DNA from: Bordetella sp.
GTDB lineage: Bacteria > Pseudomonadota > Alphaproteobacteria > Caulobacterales > Caulobacteraceae
NCBI GenBank assembly: GCA_017308115.1
Contig: JAFKFS010000022.1
Coordinates: forward strand, 1-50,571
Direction of reading: 5' to 3'
Length of the DNA stretch: 50,571 nt
The notes beneath the pieces were generated by a model. It saw only the letters and a list, made by a program, of their open reading frames with translations. It was not told the DNA's origin and did no database searches. How positions within the stretch are numbered: the first letter of the stretch is position 1; the number at the start of each line of letters is the position of its first letter. The translations under genes were made by a program, and so were the position numbers. Shown here in pieces: positions 9,061-18,377 of this stretch.

Positions 9061-9939
9061 TCATTGTGCGGGATCGGGCGTGACGTCGGCATCGGTCAGG
9101 CCGAGCGCCCACTTGATGCCTTCGAGCTGGAAGTTGCTGAGAACCGGGTCGTCCCAGATCGCCTCGACGTGGCCGAGAGAGCTGACGAAGACACGGCCCC
9201 TGCCGTAGGTCTTGGCCCAGGCGACCGGAAAGTCGCCGTCCGGGCGCCGCGCCCGCTGTTCCGGCGTCAGGCGCGAGGGGTCCAGCCTCAGGATGGTGTG
9301 GACGCCGCCCTTCACATAGGGGGCGCCGAGATAGGGAAATTGATCGGTGATGACGTCCGGCAAGGCGGCCGCGCCCGGGAAGTCCGGATCGGCGACGATC
9401 ACCCCCGTCGGCTCCACCCGATACTCGCCGGCCATGAAGCCGCCGATCATCTCGCCGTATTCAGGCCAGTCGTAGAAGGCGATGGTGGCCGCGTGGCCGC
9501 CGATGAAGCCCTTGCCGTCCTCCTTCACGAAGGCGAGCAGGTCGGCCTTCTGCTGGTCGGACAACGCCCCTGCGCCGCTGCTGAGCATGAAGACGGCGTC
9601 GAAATAGTCGAGGTTGCGCGCATTGATCGGCCGTCCCTCGTAGCGGCTGCCCGTGCCGAGAATGGGCGTGCGGGTGATCAACTGGGAATCGGTGCGCAGG
9701 AAGGCCACATAGGCGCCGCTCTCGCGGCCCAGGCGCTCGATCACGGCCATGGCGTGATTGATCGAGTCATGATGGAAGCCCGTCTGCACGTCGGCGATCA
9801 CCAGCAGCTTCTTCTTGCCCGCGTAGGGGTCCGGCATGGCCTGTCCCGGTGCCGGCGCCTGGGCGCAAACGGCCCCGCCCCCCAGCATCAGGCTGATCGC
9901 CCCCGCCAGCACCGCCAGCCACGTCTTCAACTTGCTCAT
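9061..9939 (-). CDS. Exported ThuA-domain protein
   Basis: A 292-residue protein with a signal peptide (cleavage near VCAQA) followed by a ThuA domain, which has a glutamine-amidotransferase-like fold. Recognisable parts are KKLLVIADVQTGFHHDS, the LSSGAGALSDQQ segment, GKGFIGGHAA and the GRGRVFVSSLGHVEAIW segment near the end. The founding member ThuA acts in trehalose and sucrose utilisation in rhizobia, and exported ThuA proteins are common in gene sets for rare sugars. ATG 9939 has GGGAGGAG just before it. The gene ends 20 bases before the PQQ dehydrogenase, so both periplasmic proteins are probably made together. The family hints at a sugar-derived substrate, but the reaction is not defined. 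Confidence 0.85.
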   Translation of the reverse strand: MSKLKTWLAVLAGAISLMLGGGAVCAQAPAPGQAMPDPYAGKKKLLVIADVQTGFHHDSINHAMAVIERLGRESGAYVAFLRTDSQLITRTPILGTGSRYEGRPINARNLDYFDAVFMLSSGAGALSDQQKADLLAFVKEDGKGFIGGHAATIAFYDWPEYGEMIGGFMAGEYRVEPTGVIVADPDFPGAAALPDVITDQFPYLGAPYVKGGVHTILRLDPSRLTPEQRARRPDGDFPVAWAKTYGRGRVFVSSLGHVEAIWDDPVLSNFQLEGIKWALGLTDADVTPDPAQ

Positions 9940-10003
9940 CCGCTCCTCCCTGCGAAAGCCTCGGAAGCGGCGAGGACCCACGCCCCGCCGCCTCCGACCG
10001 GTG

Positions 10004-12793
10004 TCAGAACCGCTTGGTCAACTCCACCGACCAGACCCGTCCGAACGGGTTGTGATTGCCCAGATCGACCGCCGTCGTGCCGCTGAGCACGATGGGCGGC
10101 TGTTCGTCGGTGAAGTTCTGCACATTCACCGCCACCCGTACGCCGTCCAGAACCCCGCCGTCGTCGAAGTCATAGGCCAGACCCGCGTCCCAGGTCGTCC
10201 AGGCCGGAATCTCGGTGTCCGGCAGCTTGACCCCGCCGACGGTGATGGTGGCGTTGTTTAGATAGGAGCCGACATAGTTGGCGGTCACATTGGCGGTGAG
10301 GCCGTCGCGCCGGTAGTTGACGTTGAAGCGGCCTCGCTCCGACACCTGGAAGCCGTAGGTGTCGAGGGCGTCGAACAGCGGACCGCCCGCCACCACGCTC
10401 TTCTCCAGGTTCAGCACCTTGGAGAAGCTCGCGTTGAAGCCGAAGTCGCCGAACGCGGTCTCGTGTCGATAGTTGGCTCCGAAATCCAAACCGCTCTGCT
10501 TGACCTGGCCCAGGTTCAGCCGGCCGCCGGCGATGACGCCCACCATGGAGCAATCGTTGATGGTCGAGGGCGAATAGACGGCGTTGGGATCCGTCAGCCA
10601 AGGCAGATAGGCCAGATTATAGGTCGAATAATCGCCGTTCACGCAGCTGGTCGGCTGGGGCGCGGCGATGAAGAAGTCCTTGTAGAGCGCCAGGTTCTCC
10701 GGGCTCGACAGGATCAGGGTCTGGTTCGGAAGGTTCTCGATCCGATCCTCATAGTTGACGTTGTAGTAGGTCAGGCTGAGCTTCAGGTCCGGCAGGTAGT
10801 TCGGGCGGTACTCGCCGCCCAGAGACCAGATGGTCGCCGACTCGGGGCGCAGGCCCGCGGTGTTGCCGGTCCGTGACAGGACCGCGCTCTGGCCCGAGGC
10901 CGGATTGGTCACCGGGATGTTCGGATCGTTCAGGCCGTTGCTGACATAGACACGGTTGGTCTGGCCGACCGTGGCCGGGTTGGCCTCGATCAGCGTCGGA
11001 GCACGGAAGGAGGTGCCCCAGCTGGCGCGGACCAGGAATTCCTCGTTGGGCCGCCACGTCACGCCGACCTTGGGATTGGTGGTGTCGCCCGCGTCCGAAT
11101 AGCTGTCGTAACGGACCGCCGCGCTCAGATCGAGCGACTGCATCAACGGCACGCCCTGCGCCTCCGACACGAGCGGCACGAAGACCTCGGCGAAGGCCGA
11201 CTTCACTTCGCGGTCGCTCTTGGTGAAGCGCGAGGTCTGATACTCGCCCGCCAGGTTGAGGGTGTTCTGCGCCTTCAGATACAGCTTGTGACGCGAGAAT
11301 TCGGTCCCTGCGGCCAGACGGGCCTCGCCGGCAGGCAGGCTGAACAGCGGCCCGTCGATCTTGGCCACGGCGTCGAACAGGACCGTGTCGTACTGCTGTA
11401 TGAACCCGCCGACCAAGGGGTCCGCCCCCGCCTGAGAACCGAGCAGATAGGGATTGAAGCCCCAGGAGGCGTTGCTGGCGATGACGTTGCCGACCGTGGT
11501 GTTCACCTGAGCCTGACAGACGTTGCAGGAATCCGTCTTGCCATAGGTCAGCAGGCCCGAGAACCGATAGTCCCTGGGCAGATCCAGGGTCATGTCGACC
11601 GAGTGGTTGATCGTCTCCTCGCGATTGTCCTGGCTGCGCGAGACATCCGGGTTATTGAGCGAGAGGTTGTAGACCAGCGTCTGGTTCGCCGTCGGGTTCG
11701 GCATGCCCGGAATATAGTAGGGGCTGCCGGGCGTCAGCCGGATCGAGACACGCTCGAAACCATCGCCTGCCCGAGACGAGTTTTCACGCAGATTATAGAT
11801 GCCGGTATAGCCCAGCTCGAAGCCCGGCGCGACTTCCTGGCGCAGCTTGAACATGGCCGCATGGCGTTCGCGCGCCGTGTAGAAGTCATAGAGATAAGAA
11901 GAGTCGTAGAGCTCGGGCTTGCCTTGCAGAGCCAGGACATCGGCTGCGTTCGGCACGGCGCCGTTGGTCTGGGGCAGGCCGTAGACGGTGTTGCCTATGA
12001 TCAGCGCGCCGGGCGCGCCCGGATAGACCGTCGTGCCGACCAGGCGATTGTCGTTCCCGCCGAAAGGACGCAAATCCTGCATCATGTAATCGCGCGCGCT
12101 GCGCGGAACGCTGTCGTTCTTGTCCCAGGAGCCGGCGAACATGACCCCGCCGCCTTCCCAGGTGCGGCCGATCACCCCGTCGACAACGTATTGGTTGTAC
12201 AGAGAATTGACCCAGCGCCCCGTGATCTCGGCGCCGTCATAGTTGCGGCGCGTGATGTAGTTGACCACGCCCGCCACCGCGTCCGAGCCGTAGATGGCCG
12301 AGGCCCCGTCGGTGACGACCTCGACCCGCTCGATGGCGGAGAAGGGAATGAGGTTAGGGTCCGAAACCTGGGCGTTTCCGCCCTGAGGCACCACGCGGCG
12401 GCTGTCGAACAGCACCAGGGTGGCGTTGTTGCCCAGACCGCGCAGGTTGACGCCCGCCGCCCGACCGCCCGACGACGCCAGGGTCGTGCCCTGGCTCGAC
12501 GCCTGCGGCAGGCTGGCCACGAGGGCGCTCGCGTCCTTTGCCGGCGCCTGGACCAGATCCTCGCGCGTCATGCCGACCGTGGCCGATCCCACGGGAGCCA
12601 CCCCGCGGATGGCCGTGCCGGTGACCACGATCGCCTCGACCTCGACCGCCTCGGATGCAGGCGGCGCCGCCTGCTGGGCGTGGGCGGCATGGCCTGTCAG
12701 CACGGCTCCCGCCGCCGCCGTTCCCATCAAAATGGCGCGCACGCGCCGTCCCTGGCCCCCTGCAGGAGCCCGGCTCAATCCTTCAATCAACAC
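10004..12793 (-). CDS. TonB-dependent receptor of the CoA/PQQ array
   Basis: A receptor of about 929 residues. A leader ends near HAAHAQQ, followed by a TonB-box-like EAIVVTGTAIRG, a plug with NLRGLGNNATLVLFDSRR and SAIYGSDAVAGVVNYITRR, and a barrel ending in GRVWSVELTKRF. GTG 12793 is preferred because GGGGAGG lies six bases before it; the in-frame ATG at 12799 directly touches that site and would leave no spacing. It belongs to the large-loop family similar to the left-edge receptor. Its position between the CoA-ester lyase and ThuA makes it the probable entry point for the substrate of the whole pathway. Confidence 0.93.
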   Translation of the reverse strand: MLIEGLSRAPAGGQGRRVRAILMGTAAAGAVLTGHAAHAQQAAPPASEAVEVEAIVVTGTAIRGVAPVGSATVGMTREDLVQAPAKDASALVASLPQASSQGTTLASSGGRAAGVNLRGLGNNATLVLFDSRRVVPQGGNAQVSDPNLIPFSAIERVEVVTDGASAIYGSDAVAGVVNYITRRNYDGAEITGRWVNSLYNQYVVDGVIGRTWEGGGVMFAGSWDKNDSVPRSARDYMMQDLRPFGGNDNRLVGTTVYPGAPGALIIGNTVYGLPQTNGAVPNAADVLALQGKPELYDSSYLYDFYTARERHAAMFKLRQEVAPGFELGYTGIYNLRENSSRAGDGFERVSIRLTPGSPYYIPGMPNPTANQTLVYNLSLNNPDVSRSQDNREETINHSVDMTLDLPRDYRFSGLLTYGKTDSCNVCQAQVNTTVGNVIASNASWGFNPYLLGSQAGADPLVGGFIQQYDTVLFDAVAKIDGPLFSLPAGEARLAAGTEFSRHKLYLKAQNTLNLAGEYQTSRFTKSDREVKSAFAEVFVPLVSEAQGVPLMQSLDLSAAVRYDSYSDAGDTTNPKVGVTWRPNEEFLVRASWGTSFRAPTLIEANPATVGQTNRVYVSNGLNDPNIPVTNPASGQSAVLSRTGNTAGLRPESATIWSLGGEYRPNYLPDLKLSLTYYNVNYEDRIENLPNQTLILSSPENLALYKDFFIAAPQPTSCVNGDYSTYNLAYLPWLTDPNAVYSPSTINDCSMVGVIAGGRLNLGQVKQSGLDFGANYRHETAFGDFGFNASFSKVLNLEKSVVAGGPLFDALDTYGFQVSERGRFNVNYRRDGLTANVTANYVGSYLNNATITVGGVKLPDTEIPAWTTWDAGLAYDFDDGGVLDGVRVAVNVQNFTDEQPPIVLSGTTAVDLGNHNPFGRVWSVELTKRF

Positions 12794-12846
12794 TGTCATC
12801 CTCCCCGCATAGCCCGCTGCTCTTTTGGCGCAGGCCTTTGCTTCCT

Positions 12847-13731
12847 TTAGTTATTCCCTCGATTTTCGATCTTCCGTTCGATCATTCGCCTCCTTTCGAG
12901 CAGGGCCTGCGCCCGGCTCAGGATCGGTTTGTCAATCATGCGTCCGTTGAGCGCGAAGGCGCCCGCGCCGGCCATGCGCGCCGCATCGACGATGGCCAGC
13001 GCCTCGCCGACCTCCGTCTCGCTGGGAGCGAACACCGCGTTCAGCACCGCAACCTGCGACGGGTGGATGCAGGCCGCCCCGACATGCCCCAGCCTCCGCG
13101 AGCGGATCGCCAGCTCACGGTAGCCGTCCAGGTCGTCGAAGCGGGTCGCCTGGCCGACCAGGCCCAGCGGCGCGACCCCGCTGGCCGCCGCCGCGATCAC
13201 CATCTGCTGCCGAGGCAGGCGCAAGACGTCTTCGCTCGGCTCCACGCCCAGGTCGCGCGCGAAATCCTCATTGCCCAGGTTGACCGCGATGATCCTCGCG
13301 CTGGCTTCCAGCAGCGACGGCAGGACCATCAGTCCCTTGGCCGTTTCGATCAGGACCAGCAGCCGCGTCCCGCCTTCCGGCATCCCAGCCTGGCTCTCGG
13401 CCGCTTGGATCAGGTCGTCGATGCGGCGGATTTCATCCGCGCTTTCCGCCTTCGGCAGCACAAGGGCGCAGACGCCGGGCCGCACGGCCGCGCGGATATC
13501 CTCCTCGATCAGGCCGGTCTCGGCGTTTACGCGCACCAACACGTCGCCCCCCCAGCGCCCCACGGCCTTCACCGCCGCGTCCAGCGCCGCCCGCGCCGTC
13601 GCCTTCGATTCCGGCGGCACGGCGTCTTCGAGGTCCAGAATGACGGCGTCCGCCTCGCGCACCCGCGCGGAGCCGACATGTTTCTGCTGATGCGCCGGGA
13701 CATAGAGCAAGGAGCGCCAGACAAGCGTCAT
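12847..13731 (-). CDS. HpcH/HpaI-family CoA-ester lyase (CitE-like)
   Basis: A 294-residue enzyme of the CitE/malyl-CoA lyase group, a TIM barrel that splits a beta-hydroxyacyl-CoA by retro-Claisen cleavage using Mg2+. Family marks visible are RSLLYVPA at the N-terminus, AVILDLEDAVPPESK, VLPKAES, LIETAKGL, the metal-site GNEDFARDLG and ACIHPSQVAVLN. Known activities are cleavage of malyl-CoA, citramalyl-CoA or citryl-CoA. Its start overlaps the CoA-transferase stop by four bases (ATGA), with GGAGG upstream, so the two proteins are made together. A CoA-transferase followed by such a lyase is the usual way to activate and split a malate-like acid, and that is the role inferred here. Confidence 0.87.
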   Translation of the reverse strand: MTLVWRSLLYVPAHQQKHVGSARVREADAVILDLEDAVPPESKATARAALDAAVKAVGRWGGDVLVRVNAETGLIEEDIRAAVRPGVCALVLPKAESADEIRRIDDLIQAAESQAGMPEGGTRLLVLIETAKGLMVLPSLLEASARIIAVNLGNEDFARDLGVEPSEDVLRLPRQQMVIAAAASGVAPLGLVGQATRFDDLDGYRELAIRSRRLGHVGAACIHPSQVAVLNAVFAPSETEVGEALAIVDAARMAGAGAFALNGRMIDKPILSRAQALLERRRMIERKIENRGNN

Positions 13732-15002
13732 GCCGCATCCTCCGTCAGGGACAGGGTCGCGGCGATCACCGCGCCTTCGGCGATCAGCCCGGCCGTCTCC
13801 GCTTCTTCAAATCCGAGCTGACCCAGGATGTCTCGCGAATGCTGGCCCAGCGCCGGCGCCGGCAGCCGGATCGAGCCGGGCGTGTCGGACAGGCGCGGCA
13901 CCACATGATGCATCGGCAGATGCTCGATCTCGGCGTCCGGATAATCGGCCAGGATCTCACGCTCGATGACGTGCGGATCTTCCATGATCTGGGAAACGTC
14001 GTAGATCGGGCCGACCGTGACCTCGGCCTCCTCCATCAAGGCGACCAGGGCCGCCTGGTCGTGACGGCCGATGAAGTCCCCGATGGCGGCGTCCAACTCC
14101 TCGACATGCTTCAGTCGATCGGCGTTGGTGGCGAAGCGAGGGTCGGCGGCCAGGTCCGCGCGACCGATCGCCTGAAGAATCCGCATGGCCATGGTCTGGG
14201 TCGACCCCGACAGGCTGACGTATTTGCCGTCGCGACAGCGATAGACATTGCGCGGCGCCGAGTTGCTGGAGCGGCTGCCCTCGCGGCGACGCGTCTTGCC
14301 GCTGAGGCGATAATTGGCCGCCTGCGGCCCCAGAAGGGCGAACAGGGGATCATAGAGCGGCAGGTCGATCACCTGCCCCTTGCCGTGGGGACGCTCGGCC
14401 TCGCGCAGGGCCAGCAGGGCCGCCGAGGCGCCGTAGGTCCCCGCCACGCCGTCCGCCAGATACATGGGCGGCAGGACCGGCTCGCGATCCTCGAAGCCGT
14501 TGATGGCGGCGAACCCGGACATGCCCTCGATCACCGTGCCGAAGCCCGGCCGCTTGCGGTAGGGCCCGCCCTGCCCCCAGCCGGACACGCGAACGATCAC
14601 CAGGCGAGGATTGAGCGCATGCAGAACCTCGGGGCTCAGGCCCATCTTCTCGAGCACACCCGGCCGGAAGCTCTCGACCAGGACAGCCGCCGTCGGAACC
14701 AGCTTCAGGAAGATATCCCGGGCCCGCGGATTGCGCAGATCCAGGCCCAGGCTCTTCTTGTTGCGAGCGTAGATCTTCCAGTGGGTGGAGACGCCTTCGG
14801 TCTTCCAGCCGCGCAGGGTGTCGCCCGCCGGGGGCTCGACCTTGATCACCTCGGCGCCGAAATCGCCCAGGATCTGGGTCAGGACGTTGCCGGCGAACAG
14901 TCTGGAAAGGTCCAGCACCCGCACCCCGTCGAGCGGTCCGACGGCGTCCGGCTGATAGTCCCGCTGACGCAGACCCGGTTTGAGCGGCGGCGCGTCAGTC
15001 AT
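13728..15002 (-). CDS. CaiB/BaiF family III CoA-transferase
   Basis: A 424-residue family III CoA-transferase. It opens with the GVRVLDLSRLFAGNVLTQILGDFGAEVIKVEPP pattern (shown here only as a family description), and the LADGVAGTYGA segment holds the probable catalytic Asp. Members move CoA between carboxylic acids through an aspartyl-anhydride, for example formyl-CoA:oxalate, succinyl-CoA:malate and succinyl-CoA:citramalate transferases. It overlaps the ThDP enzyme by eight bases on one side and the lyase by four on the other. The neighbours suggest that it loads CoA on a hydroxy acid for the next enzyme to split. The family alone does not fix donor or acceptor. Confidence 0.88.
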   Translation of the reverse strand: MTDAPPLKPGLRQRDYQPDAVGPLDGVRVLDLSRLFAGNVLTQILGDFGAEVIKVEPPAGDTLRGWKTEGVSTHWKIYARNKKSLGLDLRNPRARDIFLKLVPTAAVLVESFRPGVLEKMGLSPEVLHALNPRLVIVRVSGWGQGGPYRKRPGFGTVIEGMSGFAAINGFEDREPVLPPMYLADGVAGTYGASAALLALREAERPHGKGQVIDLPLYDPLFALLGPQAANYRLSGKTRRREGSRSSNSAPRNVYRCRDGKYVSLSGSTQTMAMRILQAIGRADLAADPRFATNADRLKHVEELDAAIGDFIGRHDQAALVALMEEAEVTVGPIYDVSQIMEDPHVIEREILADYPDAEIEHLPMHHVVPRLSDTPGSIRLPAPALGQHSRDILGQLGFEEAETAGLIAEGAVIAATLSLTEDAA

Positions 15003-16755
15003 TGCCGGTCGCCAGGAAGTCGGCGATGTCCCAATAGCCCGTGCGAGGCATCGGCACGTCCCCGCGCGTGCGCACTTCCAGCAGGAAGGGGCCGCGCTCG
15101 GCCATGGCGGCGCGCACGCCCGCTTCCAGATCGGCCGGCTCCTCGATCAGGGCCGACTTGATGCCGAACGACCCGGCCAGAAGCTGGAAGTCGGGATTGT
15201 AGAGCTCGCCGTCCGGCGACCGGAATTCCGTGCCGTACTTGTTGTTGAAATAGGTCGAACCGACGGTGCGGATGGTCGAGTAGCAGAAGTTGTTGAACAG
15301 GACCCACAGCACGGGAATGTCCAGCTCGACCGCCGTGGTCAGCGCGCCCAGCACCGACATCAGACCGCCGTCTCCGACGAGGCCCAGCACCTTGCGATCG
15401 GGCGCGCCCATGGCGGCGCCGACGGCGGCGGCGGGGGAATAGCCCATGGTCGCCATGCCGCCGCTGGTCAGGAAGCCGTTGCGACCCCGGATCTCCAGCT
15501 GCTGACCGGCGCCGTTCTTGTTCCAGCCCACGTCCGTCACAAAAATGGCGTCTGCAGGCGCCGCATCGGACAGCACCTTGAGCAGCCGCGCCGGATGGAT
15601 CGGCTTGGTGTCGATCTCCTGCGTCTCCTTCAGCTCTTCGCGCCAGGCGGCCTTGCGCTTGTCCAGCAGGGCGCGCTGAGCCTCGACGGCCGCCTGCGGG
15701 CGGGGCTGATCGCCCAGAGCAGCCGACAGTTGCGCCAGGGTCGCCCGCGCGTCGCCGACGATGCCGACGTCGACCGGATAGCTCTTGCCGATCTCCTGCG
15801 GGTCCAGGTCGATCTGGATCAGGGTCGTGCCAGGAATGTTGAAGGTGTGCTCGGGCCGCCAGGAACTGCAGTCCGCCTCGCCGAAGGCCGTGCCGACGGC
15901 CAGTATGACGTCGGCCGTGCGCGCCGTATCGTTGGCGACGCGCGCGCCCCAGATGCCGGTCGTGCCGACCGACAGCGGATGGCTCTCCGGAAAGACGCCC
16001 TTGCCGACCAGGGTGGTCGCCACCGGCGCGCCCAGTTGCTCCGCCAGGGTCTTCAGCGCCTCATAGGCGCCCGACAGAGCCACGCCGTTGCCCGCGAAGA
16101 TCACCGGGTTGGCGGCGCCTTTCAGCAGGGCGGCGGCCGCAGCCACGCCTTCGGCGTCGCCCATGGGGCGGGCGAAGTTCGGGCGGCGCGAACGCGTCTG
16201 GGCCTCGGCCGAAATCTTCTGGGCGAAGACGTCCATCGGGATGTCCAGCAACACCGCGCCGGGCCGACCCGTCTGGGCGATGTTCAGGGCCCGGTGCATC
16301 ACGTCCGGCAGGTGGCGAGCGTCATCCACGCGCCAGACCCGCTTGCAGATCGGCCTGAAGATGTCGCCCTGGGAGGCGTCGGCGTGCAGGCGCATGCTCT
16401 GATGCGCCTCGCGCGGGTGGTGATAGGTCGGGGTGTTGCCGGTGATGACCAGCATCGGCGTTCCATCCATCGCCGCCGAGGCGACCCCGGTGACGGTGTT
16501 GGTCAGTCCGGGCGACAGGTGGACGTTGATCACCGCCAGCTTGCGCGACACCCGATAATAGGCGTCGGCCGCGTGGACCGCCTGCTGCTCATGGCGGAAG
16601 GAGACATATTCGATGCCCAGCCGGTCGCAGGCGTCGATCAGGGCGTAGTTGGTATGGCCGCACTGGCCGAAGACCTTCTCGACGCCTTCTTCCTTGAGAC
16701 ACTGCGCCATGAAGATGGCGGCGGTTACGCTGTCTGCTGACATATCCAAATCCAT
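14995..16755 (-). CDS. Acetolactate-synthase-like ThDP enzyme
   Basis: A 586-residue thiamine-diphosphate enzyme with the three-domain layout of acetolactate synthase. The N-terminal domain holds RHEQQAVHAADAYYR, whose Glu activates the cofactor. A central domain of the FAD/nucleotide type follows, and the C-terminal domain has the GDGG...N cofactor motif (GDGGLMSVLGALTTA then NN). Possible reactions are decarboxylation of a 2-oxo acid, carboligation of glyoxylate or pyruvate, or cleavage of a 2-hydroxyacyl-CoA. ATG 16755 shares a base with the aldehyde dehydrogenase stop (TGATG). No small regulatory subunit lies nearby, which argues against a biosynthetic acetolactate synthase. Placed between an aldehyde dehydrogenase and a CoA-transferase, it probably makes or uses an aldehyde. 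Confidence 0.85.
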   Translation of the reverse strand: MDLDMSADSVTAAIFMAQCLKEEGVEKVFGQCGHTNYALIDACDRLGIEYVSFRHEQQAVHAADAYYRVSRKLAVINVHLSPGLTNTVTGVASAAMDGTPMLVITGNTPTYHHPREAHQSMRLHADASQGDIFRPICKRVWRVDDARHLPDVMHRALNIAQTGRPGAVLLDIPMDVFAQKISAEAQTRSRRPNFARPMGDAEGVAAAAALLKGAANPVIFAGNGVALSGAYEALKTLAEQLGAPVATTLVGKGVFPESHPLSVGTTGIWGARVANDTARTADVILAVGTAFGEADCSSWRPEHTFNIPGTTLIQIDLDPQEIGKSYPVDVGIVGDARATLAQLSAALGDQPRPQAAVEAQRALLDKRKAAWREELKETQEIDTKPIHPARLLKVLSDAAPADAIFVTDVGWNKNGAGQQLEIRGRNGFLTSGGMATMGYSPAAAVGAAMGAPDRKVLGLVGDGGLMSVLGALTTAVELDIPVLWVLFNNFCYSTIRTVGSTYFNNKYGTEFRSPDGELYNPDFQLLAGSFGIKSALIEEPADLEAGVRAAMAERGPFLLEVRTRGDVPMPRTGYWDIADFLATGND

Positions 16756-18185
16756 CACAGGGTGATCGTGACGAGACGCTCTTCGGTCATCTCGCGCATG
16801 GCGTAGCGGGGGCCTTCGACCCCGACGCCGCTGTCCTTGACCCCGCCGAAAGGCATCAGGTCGACGCGGCTGCTGGAGGCTTCGTTCAGGTGCACCACCC
16901 CGACATGCAGCCGTTCGGCGGCCTTCAGCGCGCGGCTCAGGTCGCGGGTGAACAGACCCGCCGCCAGGCCGAAGGGGGTGGCGTTCACACGCTCGATCGC
17001 CTCATCCAGCGTATCGAACGGCAGGATGGTCAGGACCGGGGCGAAGATTTCCTCGCACAGCACCTTCGCCCCGGGATCGACCTCGGCCAGGACGGTGGGG
17101 GCCAGCACGGCGCCGCGCCGTTCGCCGCCCGCCAGGACCCTGGCGCCCTTCGCCTCGGCCTCACGGACCCAGGCCTCGGCGCGCACGGCCTCGGCCTCGC
17201 TGATCATGGGCCCGACATCGGTGGAACGATCGCGCGGGTCGCCGACCTTGAGCGCGGCGACCTCGGCCAGGAACATCGGCAGGAAACGCTCCAGGACCGA
17301 CCGTTCGACGAACAGCCGCTGGGTCGAGGTGCAGGCCTGGCCCTGACGGCGGAAACCGGACTGGGCGCAACGCACGGCCGCCCGCTCCAGATCGCCGTCG
17401 GCGCAGACGATGGTGGCGGCGATGCTGCCCAGCTCCAGCGCCGTCGCCCGCATGCCTCGGCTGGCCCGGATCGCCTTGCCGACGGGGGTGCTGCCGGTGA
17501 AGGTGAAGAAGTCGACGCCCGGATGGGCGGCCAGAGGCGCGCCGACCTCGGCCCCGCCGCCGTGAACCAGGTTGATCAGACCGCCCGGAACGCCCGCCTC
17601 GAGCATCAGCTCGAACAAGCGCGTCGCCGACAGCGGCGTGGCGACCGGCGGCTTGAAGACCACGGCGTTGCCCGAAGCCAGGGCCGGGGCGACCTTGTGC
17701 GCCACCATATTCAACGGCGAGTTGAACGAGCTGATGCCGCCCACGACGCCTCGCGGCATGCGCAGGGTGTAGGCCATGCGGCCCGACTGGCCGGCCGCGC
17801 CCTGGATCGGCACCATTTCGCCCGTCAGGCGCCGCCCTTCCTCGGCCGACACCCGGAAAGTCTCGGCGGCGCGCGCCACCTCATTGTCAGCATCCTTCCA
17901 CGGCACCCCGGACTCGGCGACGATCATCGCGGCCATGGCCTCGCGATCATTCAGGATCAGGTCGGCGACCCGGTTCAGCAGTCGACTGCGCTCATAAGGT
18001 TCGATGCGGACGGCGGCGAAGGCGGCGCGCGCAGCCGCAACGGCCGCGTCGACCTGGGCGACGGTGCCGGAGCGGATCCGGCCCAGGTCCGCGCCCGTCC
18101 ATTTATCGACCACCGGGATTGCGGGGCCTTCGCCCTCGATCCACCGGCCGTCGATCAGCATCTTGATGTCGTGTCCAACCTTCAT
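16755..18185 (-). CDS. NAD(P)-dependent aldehyde dehydrogenase
   Basis: A 476-residue aldehyde dehydrogenase, the first gene of the minus-strand array. The NAD site lies around FNSPLNMVAHKVAPALASGN; the general base is in ALELGS (about 250) and the nucleophile in GQACTSTQ (Cys about 284). PFGGVKDSGVG lies near the C-terminus. ATG 18185 is chosen because upstream residues do not resemble the family and the family start MLIDGRWI follows at once. It is set 192 bases from the divergent LysR gene. Its sequence is nearest to the lactaldehyde, glyceraldehyde and semialdehyde group, so an aldehyde released by the neighbouring ThDP enzyme or lyase is a likely substrate. That link is an inference. Confidence 0.92.
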   Translation of the reverse strand: MKVGHDIKMLIDGRWIEGEGPAIPVVDKWTGADLGRIRSGTVAQVDAAVAAARAAFAAVRIEPYERSRLLNRVADLILNDREAMAAMIVAESGVPWKDADNEVARAAETFRVSAEEGRRLTGEMVPIQGAAGQSGRMAYTLRMPRGVVGGISSFNSPLNMVAHKVAPALASGNAVVFKPPVATPLSATRLFELMLEAGVPGGLINLVHGGGAEVGAPLAAHPGVDFFTFTGSTPVGKAIRASRGMRATALELGSIAATIVCADGDLERAAVRCAQSGFRRQGQACTSTQRLFVERSVLERFLPMFLAEVAALKVGDPRDRSTDVGPMISEAEAVRAEAWVREAEAKGARVLAGGERRGAVLAPTVLAEVDPGAKVLCEEIFAPVLTILPFDTLDEAIERVNATPFGLAAGLFTRDLSRALKAAERLHVGVVHLNEASSSRVDLMPFGGVKDSGVGVEGPRYAMREMTEERLVTITL

Positions 18186-18274
18186 TGTCTCTTCCCTGTC
18201 CCTCGCCTCTGCGGGCGCTGGGAGCTTGCCGGACCGAAAGCGGCCTCGCGATCCGTCATGTGAGTGGTAACAAT

Positions 18275-18298
18275 CGTCACACTGAAGAAATAGTGACG
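18275..18298. promoter_or_regulatory. Palindrome between LysR gene and aldehyde dehydrogenase
   Basis: CGTCAC (18275-18280) and GTGACG (18293-18298) are perfect inverted halves separated by 12 bases. It lies in the divergent promoter region, 90 bases upstream of the aldehyde dehydrogenase start and 80 bases upstream of the LysR start. The layout suits a LysR-type operator that controls both directions. Confidence 0.6.
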
Positions 18299-18377
18299 TT
18301 TCCTGCTTCGATAGATAACGATTCCTCATGATAGAAGAGCGGCGGCCTCGCCCCCGAGACGCGCGGAGTGCTGAACG

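Noticed and set aside
13728..16755. Oxalate degradation by formyl-CoA transferase and oxalyl-CoA decarboxylase
   Set aside because: The CoA-transferase and ThDP families fit, but a CitE-like lyase, a PQQ dehydrogenase and a ThuA protein are not part of that pathway, and the ThDP enzyme looks more like acetolactate synthase.
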